Shown here: piece after piece, positions 13,235-19,720 of the stretch
Layout: every line of letters starts with the position of its first letter
How positions within the stretch are numbered: position 1 is the stretch's first letter
Origin: a virus
Length of the DNA stretch: 28,342 nt
IMG/VR virus record: IMGVR_UViG_3300025674_006516
Coordinates: 1-28,342 of that record
Direction: 5' to 3' (one strand)
Position numbers and translations under genes: made by a program
Notes under the pieces: model-generated
What the model was told of the DNA's origin: nothing
Seen by the model: the letters and a program-made list of their open reading frames with translations, nothing else
The model's database searches: none

Positions 13235-14808
13235 TTGACTTGTATGATCCCATAGTTAGTGGTGATTAGGGTGCCAGCACAAGAAGCAGCGTTCTTTAAT
13301 GCAGACTTTGTTACCCTCACTGGATCTAAGATACCACGCTCATAAAGGTTTGTCAAGGTGCCGTTGCGGAAATCATAGCCCATATCAGCAGGCTGATCAA
13401 TAACGTGAGCAAGCAAAATATCTTCACTTTTTCCACCATTTCTACACATTTGCCGGAATGGAGCTTGGCACGCTTGCTTAACTATAGCCATGCCGATAGC
13501 CTGTTCATCATGATCGATCTTTATAGCAACAGAATCGCTAGCACGCAACAAGGCAGTGCCGCCGCCGCCAATGACACCCTCCTCTTGTGCAGAGCGAACT
13601 GCCTCAAGTGCATCTTCAATACGGTGCTTGCGCTCAGTCATTTCCACTTGGGTTGCACCACCAACATGAATAACAGCAACACCCGAAGAGAGGCGCACAA
13701 TTCTACCTTGAATACGCTCACACTCTGCAAAGTTCTCTGTGCTTGCAATCTCGCTCTTTAGGCTCTCAATACGAGTTTCTACGGCTTCATAGTCACAGTT
13801 GCCGCCAACAAGAATAGAGCCTACCTTGGTGCTCTCAATTGACTTGGCCGCGCCCAACTGATCAAGCGTAGTGGTCTGTAGCTTCTGTCCTGACTCTCGG
13901 GTAATGAATGCTGCACCAGTCGAGATTGCAAGGTCAGATAGCAAGTTACGTCGCTCTTCGCCATAAAATGGAGCTTTGATTCCTGCAATCTTTAGAGAAC
14001 CACGCATAGCGTTCATAATCATTGCAGCTAGAGCTTGGCCCTCGATATCTTCTGCCACTATGACAAGTGGGCGAGATTCTCTAGCCACCAACTCAAGAAT
14101 GGGTAGGATTTGCTCAACCTGAGTAATCTTGTAGTCTGTGACCATGACAAGAGGCTCTTCATACTGCATCACGTTGCGTCGCTCATCGTTGACAAATGCA
14201 GATGCACAATAGCCAGCAGGAAAGCGGAAGCCCTCTGTAACATCAATAGAGGTTTCCATAGAGCGAGATTCTTCGATTGTGATTGAGCCGTCCTGTCCTA
14301 CCTTGTCCACAGCCAAAGCAATGAGGTCCCCAATAGTAGAATCATTGTTGGCAGAAATAGTGGCAATGTGCTTGATGTCATCAATACTAGTGACTGGTCG
14401 CGCCATTTCTGTAAGGTTGTTACAAATTTCTGATACTGTAGCATCGATACCTCTCTGTATTTCGATTGGAGAAACACCCGCAACGATGTGTCGCTGTGCT
14501 TCATTCAGAATTGCTCTTGCAAGGACGGTGGCAGTCGTCGTTCCATCACCTGCGCTTGTGTTGGTTTCGTTTGCAGCTTGGCGAATAACTTGTGCGCCAG
14601 CGTTCTCAAATTCATCATCTAGCTGAACGAAAGTCGCGACTGTAACGCCGTCCTTGGTTGCAAAGGCTGGCTTGTCCTTCTCTTGCAACAAGACCGTTCT
14701 ACCCTTGGGTCCGAGAGTAGAAGATACATAGTCAGCCAATGTGTTGGCTCCGTTTAATATCTTTTGTCGTAGTTCTTCGTTGTTAGCGAAGACCATTTTG
14801 TTGGTCAT
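13231..14808 (-). CDS. groEL: Chaperonin GroEL
   Basis: 525 residues, close to the usual ~545. The equatorial ATP site is intact: TLGPKGRTV (31-39), GDGTTTATVLA (87-97) with the catalytic Asp equivalent to E. coli D87, IEDALEAVR carrying the D398 equivalent, and GGGGTALL. The apical domain is present (FRFPAGYCAS; EPLVMVTDYKI). The C-terminus stops at LITTNYGIIQVK, so the GGM-repeat tail is absent. No groES is found in this window. Characterised phage chaperonins (for example of phages EL and OBP) are reported to fold substrates without a co-chaperonin, so the same may hold here. ATG 14808 has CGGAGGACTT upstream and sits behind a consensus promoter. Confidence 0.95.
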   Translation of the reverse strand: MTNKMVFANNEELRQKILNGANTLADYVSSTLGPKGRTVLLQEKDKPAFATKDGVTVATFVQLDDEFENAGAQVIRQAANETNTSAGDGTTTATVLARAILNEAQRHIVAGVSPIEIQRGIDATVSEICNNLTEMARPVTSIDDIKHIATISANNDSTIGDLIALAVDKVGQDGSITIEESRSMETSIDVTEGFRFPAGYCASAFVNDERRNVMQYEEPLVMVTDYKITQVEQILPILELVARESRPLVIVAEDIEGQALAAMIMNAMRGSLKIAGIKAPFYGEERRNLLSDLAISTGAAFITRESGQKLQTTTLDQLGAAKSIESTKVGSILVGGNCDYEAVETRIESLKSEIASTENFAECERIQGRIVRLSSGVAVIHVGGATQVEMTERKHRIEDALEAVRSAQEEGVIGGGGTALLRASDSVAIKIDHDEQAIGMAIVKQACQAPFRQMCRNGGKSEDILLAHVIDQPADMGYDFRNGTLTNLYERGILDPVRVTKSALKNAASCAGTLITTNYGIIQVK

Positions 14809-14829
14809 AAGTCCTCCGTGTGTTGTTTT

Positions 14830-14857
14830 ATTATAACCAGTTATGAAAGTTTGTCAA
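14830..14857 (-). promoter_or_regulatory. Near-consensus sigma-70 promoter for groEL
   Basis: TTGACA (14857-14852), 16-base spacer, TATAAT (14835-14830), 22 bases before the groEL ATG. Both hexamers are perfect. No CIRCE-type inverted repeat is seen, so expression looks constitutive or early. Confidence 0.88.
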
Positions 14858-14862
14858 GATTT

Positions 14863-15564
14863 TTACATAATCTCATCGGCAAGACCATACCTAACTGCTT
14901 CTTCAGCAGAAAGGTAGATGTTTACCTTTTCATTAAGTAGTTTCTCCAACTTCTTGCGAGTAAACTTTGTGTTCTCAACCATAGCGGTTATATAATCCTC
15001 TTGTAGTTGCTGGATTGCCTCAAGTTCGTTTGCAAGGTTCGGTAGTGTGCCAAAGTTTCCTGCTGCGACATTGTGAATCATCACGCGGCAGTTGCGACCA
15101 ATCTTACGCTTACCCTTGGTTCCTGCCGCGAGGAGCAGAGTACCTGCGGACATAACCTTACCAACACCGATGGTGTGGATTTCGGTTTCTTCTTTAACCT
15201 GTTGCATAACATCATACATTGCAAACATATCGTCAGCAGAGCCGCCATATGTGTTGATATAAAACTCAACTGGCTTCTTTTCTTGGCCCTCTGGGAGAAG
15301 ACGATTCATTTCGTTGAGATAGAGTAGCGCTTGGGTAAGCTCAGCGATCTTTTCATCCTCAACAGAGGAATAAAGACCAATAACTCTAAGGTCAGGCTCC
15401 TTGGGTGGTGGCTCGCCACCGCCAAGCAACTGCTCAAGGCTGATTGTCTTTACTGTTTTTGTTGGCTGCTCAGAAGAAGACTCTGAGGGGTCTGCTTCTT
15501 TTGATACTGCACCGTTGGGTGGAAGAACAATATCGAGGATCTTACCGATTATCTTTCGCATCAT
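14863..15564 (-). CDS. clpP: ClpP-type serine protease
   Basis: 233 residues from ATG 15564 (ATGA overlap, AAGGAG 8 bases upstream); the longer frame is rejected. After a ~55-residue low-complexity extension comes the ClpP core: VIGLYSSV, EFYINTYGGSADDMFAMYD (oxyanion-side GGS), VMSAGTLLLAAG with nucleophile Ser139, RVMIHN with His164, and SAEEAVRYGLADEI. The position of the catalytic Asp (ERDRFLSA in E. coli) reads EKVNIYLSA, so Asn215 replaces it. Listeria ClpP1 naturally carries the same Asp-to-Asn change. No ClpX/ClpA gene is seen; it may use host unfoldases or act in capsid processing, as ClpP-like proteases do in some phages. Confidence 0.88.
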   Translation of the reverse strand: MMRKIIGKILDIVLPPNGAVSKEADPSESSSEQPTKTVKTISLEQLLGGGEPPPKEPDLRVIGLYSSVEDEKIAELTQALLYLNEMNRLLPEGQEKKPVEFYINTYGGSADDMFAMYDVMQQVKEETEIHTIGVGKVMSAGTLLLAAGTKGKRKIGRNCRVMIHNVAAGNFGTLPNLANELEAIQQLQEDYITAMVENTKFTRKKLEKLLNEKVNIYLSAEEAVRYGLADEIM

Positions 15565-15983
15565 TTGTTTCTCTCCTTTGAAAACATAATGGCTGGGTAC
15601 TTGTGATTGTTTAGGAATCTTTGCGAGCCTCTCCAATCGTCAAATTCAATAAACTGCCTGAACATTTCAGGGTGTGCCTCAAGTAAATAGGTGATTGCAT
15701 TGTCTTTGAAAGTTTCGATTAACTTATCGTTGTCTTTCTTTAATTTTTCATATTCCTTGTGTCCATAAGACTTGTCATTCTTGCGAAGTGCCTCAAGTCT
15801 ATTTATGTGTGCGTAGTGTAAGTATTCTAACCCTTTGTTTATTATTGTCAAATAGAAAACATAAGATGACTTCATAACAACGGCTGTGATGCGTGTTGAT
15901 CTTAGAAAGTAAACGCCCGAGCACGTCATCCAGCCAAGCAAAAAAGAACATCCCGCTATCACTATGCCTAAAATTAAATTCAT
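15561..15983 (-). CDS. Membrane-anchored hypothetical protein
   Basis: 140 residues; ATG 15983 with TATGGAGAAACA upstream. One N-terminal hydrophobic helix (3-28, ILGIVIAGCSFLLGWMTCSGVYFL) is followed by a charged helical domain (LEALRKNDKSYGHKEYEKLKKD) and a small C-terminal part with several aromatics. It is the first gene after the promoter at 16031 and is coupled to clpP by ATGA. It may share the proteostasis transcript; function unknown. The terminal SKERNK is the clpP SD. Confidence 0.7.
   Translation of the reverse strand: MNLILGIVIAGCSFLLGWMTCSGVYFLRSTRITAVVMKSSYVFYLTIINKGLEYLHYAHINRLEALRKNDKSYGHKEYEKLKKDNDKLIETFKDNAITYLLEAHPEMFRQFIEFDDWRGSQRFLNNHKYPAIMFSKERNK
15824..15851 (-). promoter_or_regulatory. 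Possible internal promoter ahead of clpP
   Basis: TTGACA (15851-15846), 16-base spacer, TAGAAT (15829-15824) inside the membrane-protein gene, 260 bases before clpP. Good hexamers, but coding context makes chance possible. Confidence 0.4.
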
Positions 15984-16002
15984 TGTTTCTCCATAATGAA
16001 AT

Positions 16003-16030
16003 AACCACCTAGGGCGTACCCCAGATGGTT
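16003..16030. promoter_or_regulatory. 12-bp inverted repeat with UACG loop at predicted transcript start
   Basis: On the minus-strand RNA, AACCAUCUGGGG pairs with CCCUAGGUGGUU around a UACG loop: 12 pairs including two G-U wobbles that exist only in this RNA sense. It directly follows the TATAAT at 16031-16036, so the transcript should begin inside the 5' arm and carry a stable 5' stem-loop of about 8 pairs. As DNA it could also be an operator. Confidence 0.7.
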
Positions 16031-16059
16031 ATTATAGCGGCTTAGGAGATTTTTGTCAA
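16031..16059 (-). promoter_or_regulatory. Consensus sigma-70 promoter
   Basis: TTGACA (16059-16054), 17-base spacer, TATAAT (16036-16031): a perfect match to both hexamers. It reads into the gene at 15983 and then clpP. Confidence 0.9.
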
Positions 16060-16063
16060 GCTA

Positions 16064-16720
16064 TTATTTTGAGGCAAGCTTGTGAAAAATACGTTCAGCT
16101 AGCTTGTTCGCTATGTTTTCCTTCTTCTTCTCGCGAAGTAGACGCATGGAAACGCGACGGGCGACTTCTGCAACTATATCTTCTTCGCCCATTACCTCTT
16201 CGTCATCTTCCATCTCGGCGTCCATTTCTTCTTCGCCACCGGCCTCGGGAGCGGAATCGGCCATATCTAGTTCATCACCACCTTCTTCGGCCTCAACTTC
16301 ACCCCCCATTTCTTCATCGCCACCAACCTCTACATCGGCGTCTAGACCAAGAAGATCAGCTAGCTTGTCAACTATATCAGCAAACTGCTCTTCCTTGCCG
16401 CCGTCGGGGCCTGCGCCCATATCCATGTCCATATCCATGTCCATGTCTGCGGCTGGCTCTTCGCCCATATCCATATCCATTTCAATATCACCACCGGGTT
16501 CGGCGTCCATTTCCATGTCCATTTCCTCACCATCTGGGGGCATGGGGGCTTCATCGCCCTCTTCCTCTTCCATCATATCATCGCGCATTCCGGGGACATC
16601 TTCCTCTTCGTCGCGCATTCCGGGGACATCATAGCCGCCCATTTCCTGTAGAGGCTTGATGTTGGCCAACTTCATGAATTGGCGAATTTCTGATTCTGAT
16701 AGTAGTGTCTTACGAGCCAT
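16064..16720 (-). CDS. Highly acidic Asp-Met repeat protein
   Basis: 218 residues; ATG 16720 behind AAGGAGATATAAAACC. A conserved-looking head (MARKTLLSESEIRQFMKLAN) recurs in marine phage proteins as I recall them. It is followed by VPGMRD twice (32-37, 42-47), a long D/E/M/G-rich centre with an alternating DMDMDMDMDM run (92-101), an amphipathic insert (FADIVDKLADLLGL), and a basic helical tail (RRVSMRLLREKKKENIANKLAERIFHKLASK). The acidic middle with helical ends suggests a disordered scaffold- or DNA-mimic-like protein; neither is shown. The repeats probably arose by slippage. Confidence 0.75.
   Translation of the reverse strand: MARKTLLSESEIRQFMKLANIKPLQEMGGYDVPGMRDEEEDVPGMRDDMMEEEEGDEAPMPPDGEEMDMEMDAEPGGDIEMDMDMGEEPAADMDMDMDMDMGAGPDGGKEEQFADIVDKLADLLGLDADVEVGGDEEMGGEVEAEEGGDELDMADSAPEAGGEEEMDAEMEDDEEVMGEEDIVAEVARRVSMRLLREKKKENIANKLAERIFHKLASK
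16413..16480. repeat. CATGTC/CATATC simple repeat encoding the Asp-Met run
   Basis: Near-perfect tandem hexamers (ccatgtccatatccatgtcc) on the plus strand, coding alternating Asp-Met on the minus strand. The pattern resumes in degenerate form around 16500-16525. It is prone to in-frame length change. Confidence 0.7.
16581..16630. repeat. 20-bp direct repeat inside the acidic-protein gene
   Basis: tcgcgcattccggggacatc occurs at 16581-16600 and again at 16611-16630, a 30-bp period coding the duplicated VPGMRD. Confidence 0.85.
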
Positions 16721-16734
16721 GGTTTTATATCTCC

Positions 16735-17034
16735 TTAAAAACTCAAAGTTAAATAGTCTACATCACCAGAAGAAGCCAACATTTCTTCTCCATCTGGCAA
16801 ACGTTTCTTTAGTTTAAATAGTGCGCTATCTTGTAACTGCTTGATTCTTGCGAAAGAAAGTCCTTCGCGCTTAGCTACCTCTCTTAAAGAAAGGGGCCCA
16901 TTAACATGGACTGTAATAAGGCAGCAGTTGTATTCTTCTTCGTAGTCTATATGATAACGGCATTGTGTAGCATCACAACATTCCTTATCTTTTAAGCACT
17001 GTTGAGCGCATATTAAAAGTTCGTCTTTGTTCAT
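16735..17034 (-). CDS. Sigma-70 region 4-like helix-turn-helix protein
   Basis: 99 residues; ATG 17034 in an ATGA overlap. Residues about 47-79 (GPLSLREVAKREGLSFARIKQLQDSALFKLKKRL) match sigma region 4.2, which contacts the -35 element ('tL.eIa...gvS..RV.Qie..Al.kLr'). The N-terminal part has clustered Cys (C9, C13, C19, C20, C25) and CRYH, resembling small region-4-like proteins with a 'CxxxxCRYHL' head in some Proteobacteria. No region 2 is present, so it is not a complete sigma factor. A promoter-targeted regulator or host RNA polymerase modifier is plausible. Confidence 0.75.
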   Translation of the reverse strand: MNKDELLICAQQCLKDKECCDATQCRYHIDYEEEYNCCLITVHVNGPLSLREVAKREGLSFARIKQLQDSALFKLKKRLPDGEEMLASSGDVDYLTLSF

Positions 17035-17372
17035 AGGTCTGGAAACTCCTGTGCGATTAGGTCAAAAATATTTTCTTTTTCAGCATCATCAAGTAGACCC
17101 CAATCTTCTAGTGCGTCTGTTCCCTTTTTTCTCAGTTTATGAGACTTGGAAAAGCGTTTACGACTTAGGAGTTTATGCTCTAAGACATAAGAGTCCAAAA
17201 AAGCCATCAAGTTTGGTTCCTCTACCAAGATGCCATCAATAACAGCACGAAAAAACTGGGAAGCTGCGAGTTTGTTATGTCGCAACCTCACCAGCAATCT
17301 CGCATGATCATCATCCGAAACCCAAAAGCGGATAGATTTTACGTCTTGTCCGTATTTTGGATCATCTGGCAT
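17031..17372 (-). CDS. Possible ribbon-helix-helix protein
   Basis: 113 residues from ATG 17372 (TAATG with the upstream stop, GAGGAAG before it); an upstream GTG is rejected. The segment SIRFWVSDDDHARLLVRLRHNKLAASQFFRAVIDGILVEE has the strand-helix-helix spacing of MetJ/Arc-type ribbon-helix-helix domains. A basic stretch follows (RKRFSKSHKLRKKG). The neighbour is a sigma region 4-like protein, so the pair may be regulatory. The RHH call rests on pattern only. Confidence 0.6.
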   Translation of the reverse strand: MPDDPKYGQDVKSIRFWVSDDDHARLLVRLRHNKLAASQFFRAVIDGILVEEPNLMAFLDSYVLEHKLLSRKRFSKSHKLRKKGTDALEDWGLLDDAEKENIFDLIAQEFPDL

Positions 17373-18394
17373 TACCACTTCCTCGTTTGGATATGGGTCC
17401 TACTCTCTCCAAGTCCAGCAGAAGTTTGCTGAACAAACTGGACCTTGGCTTGTAGTTCCGAGATCGAACGAACACCAGAATAGGACAGTCCAGAGCGGAT
17501 ACCACGCTCCAAATCTCCGAGAACATTACAAACCTTACCACGATAAGGTACAGTAGAGGAGATTCCTTCAAGCGAAGAATACTTACCTCTCCAATCGTGT
17601 TGTGCTTCCTTGGAAGCCATCCCTCGATAAGTCTTGTACTTTGTTCCATCTGCTCTGGTATGTACCGGCCCCGGCGTCTCCTTGGTGCCCGCCAATAGAG
17701 AACCCAACATAACAGCGTCCGCTCCTGCGGCAAGAGCCTTTACAATGTCGCCAGAGTTGCGTATACCGCCGTCTGCAATGATCGTTACGTTGCGGTCAGT
17801 TCTGGCACAATCAAAGATTGTTTGCAAGCCGGGATGACCATGCCCTGTCTGCACCCTCGTAGAACAGATAGAGCCACCCCCAATGTTGCAGCGAACAGAG
17901 TTTGCTCCCCAATCTGAAAGGTCATTGATACCCTGTAGGGTAGCTACATTGCCTGCCATAATATGCAGGTCGTCGCCAAAAGCATCACGCAGCCCGCGCA
18001 GGGCTTCTCTCATCATGATGTGGTGCCCATGCGCCACATCAACGCAAATAAAGTTTCCGCCTGCGGAAAGGCACATATCTGCTCTCTCCAAATAATCCCC
18101 ACCAATACCAACAGCGAAACCAATATTTTCTATTTCATGGGTTGTAGCGTGTACAACCAACTGGGCTTGCTCTCTTGGGGTATTGTATCTATGAATGATA
18201 GAACACCCGCCTGCGGCGGCCATTGAACCAGCCATAAGGTCTTCCGAAATCGTATCCATTGGAGACGATATGATCGGCAGACCAAGCTTGAGTCCATTAC
18301 CAAGGTCGGTTGAGATATCTACTTCTGACCGAGAGCGAATGTCAGAGTATTGTGGCAGGAGCAGGACATCATCATAAGTTAAAGCTTTTTGCAT
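17372..18394 (-). CDS. guaB: IMP dehydrogenase/GMP reductase family enzyme without CBS domains
   Basis: 340 residues; ATG 18394 with AAGAGGTAAT. TIM-barrel landmarks: [17 protein letters not shown] (6-22), SSPMDT (43-48), the phosphate and active-site loop [11 protein letters not shown] with Cys177, [36 protein letters not shown], and C-terminal [16 protein letters not shown] oxidises IMP to XMP, the committed step to GMP; GMP reductase does the reverse branch. SSPMDT and the C-terminus favour IMPDH, whereas the short flap ([13 protein letters not shown]) and overall length also fit GMP reductase. The Bateman (CBS) regulatory domains of typical IMPDH are absent, so it may escape nucleotide feedback. 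It pairs functionally with PurA at 23452. Confidence 0.85.
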   Translation of the reverse strand: MQKALTYDDVLLLPQYSDIRSRSEVDISTDLGNGLKLGLPIISSPMDTISEDLMAGSMAAAGGCSIIHRYNTPREQAQLVVHATTHEIENIGFAVGIGGDYLERADMCLSAGGNFICVDVAHGHHIMMREALRGLRDAFGDDLHIMAGNVATLQGINDLSDWGANSVRCNIGGGSICSTRVQTGHGHPGLQTIFDCARTDRNVTIIADGGIRNSGDIVKALAAGADAVMLGSLLAGTKETPGPVHTRADGTKYKTYRGMASKEAQHDWRGKYSSLEGISSTVPYRGKVCNVLGDLERGIRSGLSYSGVRSISELQAKVQFVQQTSAGLGESRTHIQTRKW

Positions 18395-18396
18395 TA

Positions 18397-18759
18397 TTAC
18401 CTCTTGTTGTTTTCAATAAATGATCGAATATCATCGGGGCGATACCAAGTCTTGCCATCTGGGTTGTCGGGTTCTTGCATAAACCTGATAGTTGGTTTGG
18501 CGCCTCCGGTTCTAATATAACAGATCGATGGTACGCCGTCAAATCCAAGCCTCTTTTCAAGACCTTCCCCATCTGACATATTGAATGCATAGAAATATAC
18601 ATCGTCATATTGGTTGGAAATCTCCACAAAATGTTCACGCAGAGCGTGACAAAGGTGGCAATTTTGTCCATAGAACTTGATTATAACATCATGGGGCTCG
18701 GAAACCTTGCCCCCTATGATGGATTCTAGATTGCTCTTGTTGATTCTGTTAACTGCCAT
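18397..18759 (-). CDS. Thioredoxin-like protein
   Basis: 120 residues; ATG 18759 behind GAGAGGATAG. The thioredoxin fold is suggested by VIIKFYGQNCHLCHAL (active-site CHLC instead of CGPC), VYFYAFNMSDGEGLEKRLGFDGVPSICYI (cis-Pro after GV) and a terminal helix. The CHLC pair suggests an oxidoreductase whose redox potential differs from classical thioredoxin. It may serve nucleotide reduction or a phage enzyme. Overlaps the DUF3310 gene by 11 bases. Confidence 0.8.
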   Translation of the reverse strand: MAVNRINKSNLESIIGGKVSEPHDVIIKFYGQNCHLCHALREHFVEISNQYDDVYFYAFNMSDGEGLEKRLGFDGVPSICYIRTGGAKPTIRFMQEPDNPDGKTWYRPDDIRSFIENNKR

Positions 18760-19012
18760 TTTCTATCCTCTCGATTAGTCGGTCAAGATACCAACGTGCC
18801 TTCTTGAGATCTTCAAGGGGTTCTGACTTGTGTTGGTGTCTCGCAACATACTTTACCACATTGCCTGCGTTGAAGTCAAGTCCCCAATCCTCAATTGCAT
18901 CGATTACTTCGATGTTTCCGGTATTGTAGTGTGGTGGATGGTTTATGGCTTCTCGCGCGGCTAGACCCTCAAGGCCGGCGAGGGTTTTATTCTTCTGAGT
19001 TGGTGTTGGCAT
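18749..19012 (-). CDS. DUF3310 family protein
   Basis: 87 residues from ATG 19012 (AAAGGAAATAATTG upstream). NHPPHYNTGNIEVIDAIEDWGLDFNAGNVVKYVARHQHK.EPLEDLKKARWYLDRLIERI is the textbook pattern of DUF3310, a small helical protein found in very many phages and sometimes labelled 'nucleotide kinase-like'. Its biochemical role is not settled. It is placed in the nucleotide-metabolism block, consistent with that label. Confidence 0.88.
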   Translation of the reverse strand: MPTPTQKNKTLAGLEGLAAREAINHPPHYNTGNIEVIDAIEDWGLDFNAGNVVKYVARHQHKSEPLEDLKKARWYLDRLIERIENGS

Positions 19013-19244
19013 CAATTATTTCCTTTGCTTTGTTGATACAATCGGGGCAAAATAGGCTTACCCGTGTTGGATTCTCTCTTACTACTACTCGCCATGTCAT
19101 GGCGTGCTCTTTGGATTTTGCGTCGAATGCGGTGTTACACGCTGAACATGCGTCTGGTCTGTGGCTGAAGGTGGAAATTTTTTGGACGAGTTTTTCGTTG
19201 CCTTTATTCTTCTTCTTGAGTCGCCGCCGCTGTGCTCTATTCAT
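18987..19244 (-). CDS. Small zinc-finger protein
   Basis: 85 residues; ATG 19244 overlaps the upstream TGA. A basic head (MNRAQRRRLKKKNKG) is followed by CSACNTAF and FCPDCINKAK, two CxxC pairs about 30 residues apart forming a zinc ribbon. H48 lies between them. This type (MNRAQRR start plus zinc ribbon) is frequent in phages, with unknown function, probably nucleic-acid or protein binding. Confidence 0.75.
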   Translation of the reverse strand: MNRAQRRRLKKKNKGNEKLVQKISTFSHRPDACSACNTAFDAKSKEHAMTWRVVVRENPTRVSLFCPDCINKAKEIIDANTNSEE

Positions 19245-19720
19245 GGTCGCTCCATTCCGGTGATGCGTGGTCCGTTAAAAGATGACTGGCGGAACACCAC
19301 CACGGCTGATGGGAATGGTGCGGAGTTGGTGCCGTCACCAAACTTGATACGACCTCGGACAAAACGAATCTCGTCTGCCTTCATCACATAGTCGTGCCAA
19401 TACTTGGTATCGGTGCGAGCAGGAATAAGCATGACGACAACGGTGTCGTCCTTCTGCCCCTCTTCGTAACCCTTGCGAATCCAGTCCTTTAGGGCTCGAC
19501 CATATGGCGGGTTGAGGAAAACGCGGTTACCTCCCCAATCCTGTGATAGTGAATCGTCGGCTTGGGTGTAGTAGTTGGCGACCTTGTAGTTATCTGATGA
19601 CGCTGCTGCATCAAGAGTAAAAGGCCCAAATATACCATCTAGCTTATCGAAGAAAGACTGGGGAGTTGCCCACTCGTTGCTCGCTGAGCTAAACATGACC
19701 TTTTGTGTATTCTTATCCAC
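19241..19720 (-). CDS. Phage-type DNA N6-adenine methyltransferase (Dam)
   Basis: 159 residues; GTG at 19720 with GGAGGATAA five bases upstream. The phage Dam family (PF05869-like) is clear: EWATPQSFFDKLDGIFGPFTLDAAAS at the SAM-binding start, FLNPPYGR as the catalytic NPPY motif, then TVVVMLIPARTDTKYWH and RGRIKFGDG. It methylates adenine in short sites, and in phages it often protects against restriction. It lies directly after a MORC-like GHKL ATPase with no gap, with a promoter-like site in that gene's 3' end. Confidence 0.9.
   Translation of the reverse strand: MDKNTQKVMFSSASNEWATPQSFFDKLDGIFGPFTLDAAASSDNYKVANYYTQADDSLSQDWGGNRVFLNPPYGRALKDWIRKGYEEGQKDDTVVVMLIPARTDTKYWHDYVMKADEIRFVRGRIKFGDGTNSAPFPSAVVVFRQSSFNGPRITGMERP

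Noticed and set aside
13231-14857. A groES gene or CIRCE heat-shock operator near groEL
   Set aside because: The 55 bases upstream hold only a promoter and SD, and none of the flanking small proteins has a GroES pattern.
16069-16659. Long plus-strand open frames opposite the acidic gene
   Set aside because: They are the complement of a low-complexity Asp/Glu/Met gene, giving biased Ser/Pro/Arg/His text; no SD and all neighbours are on the minus strand.
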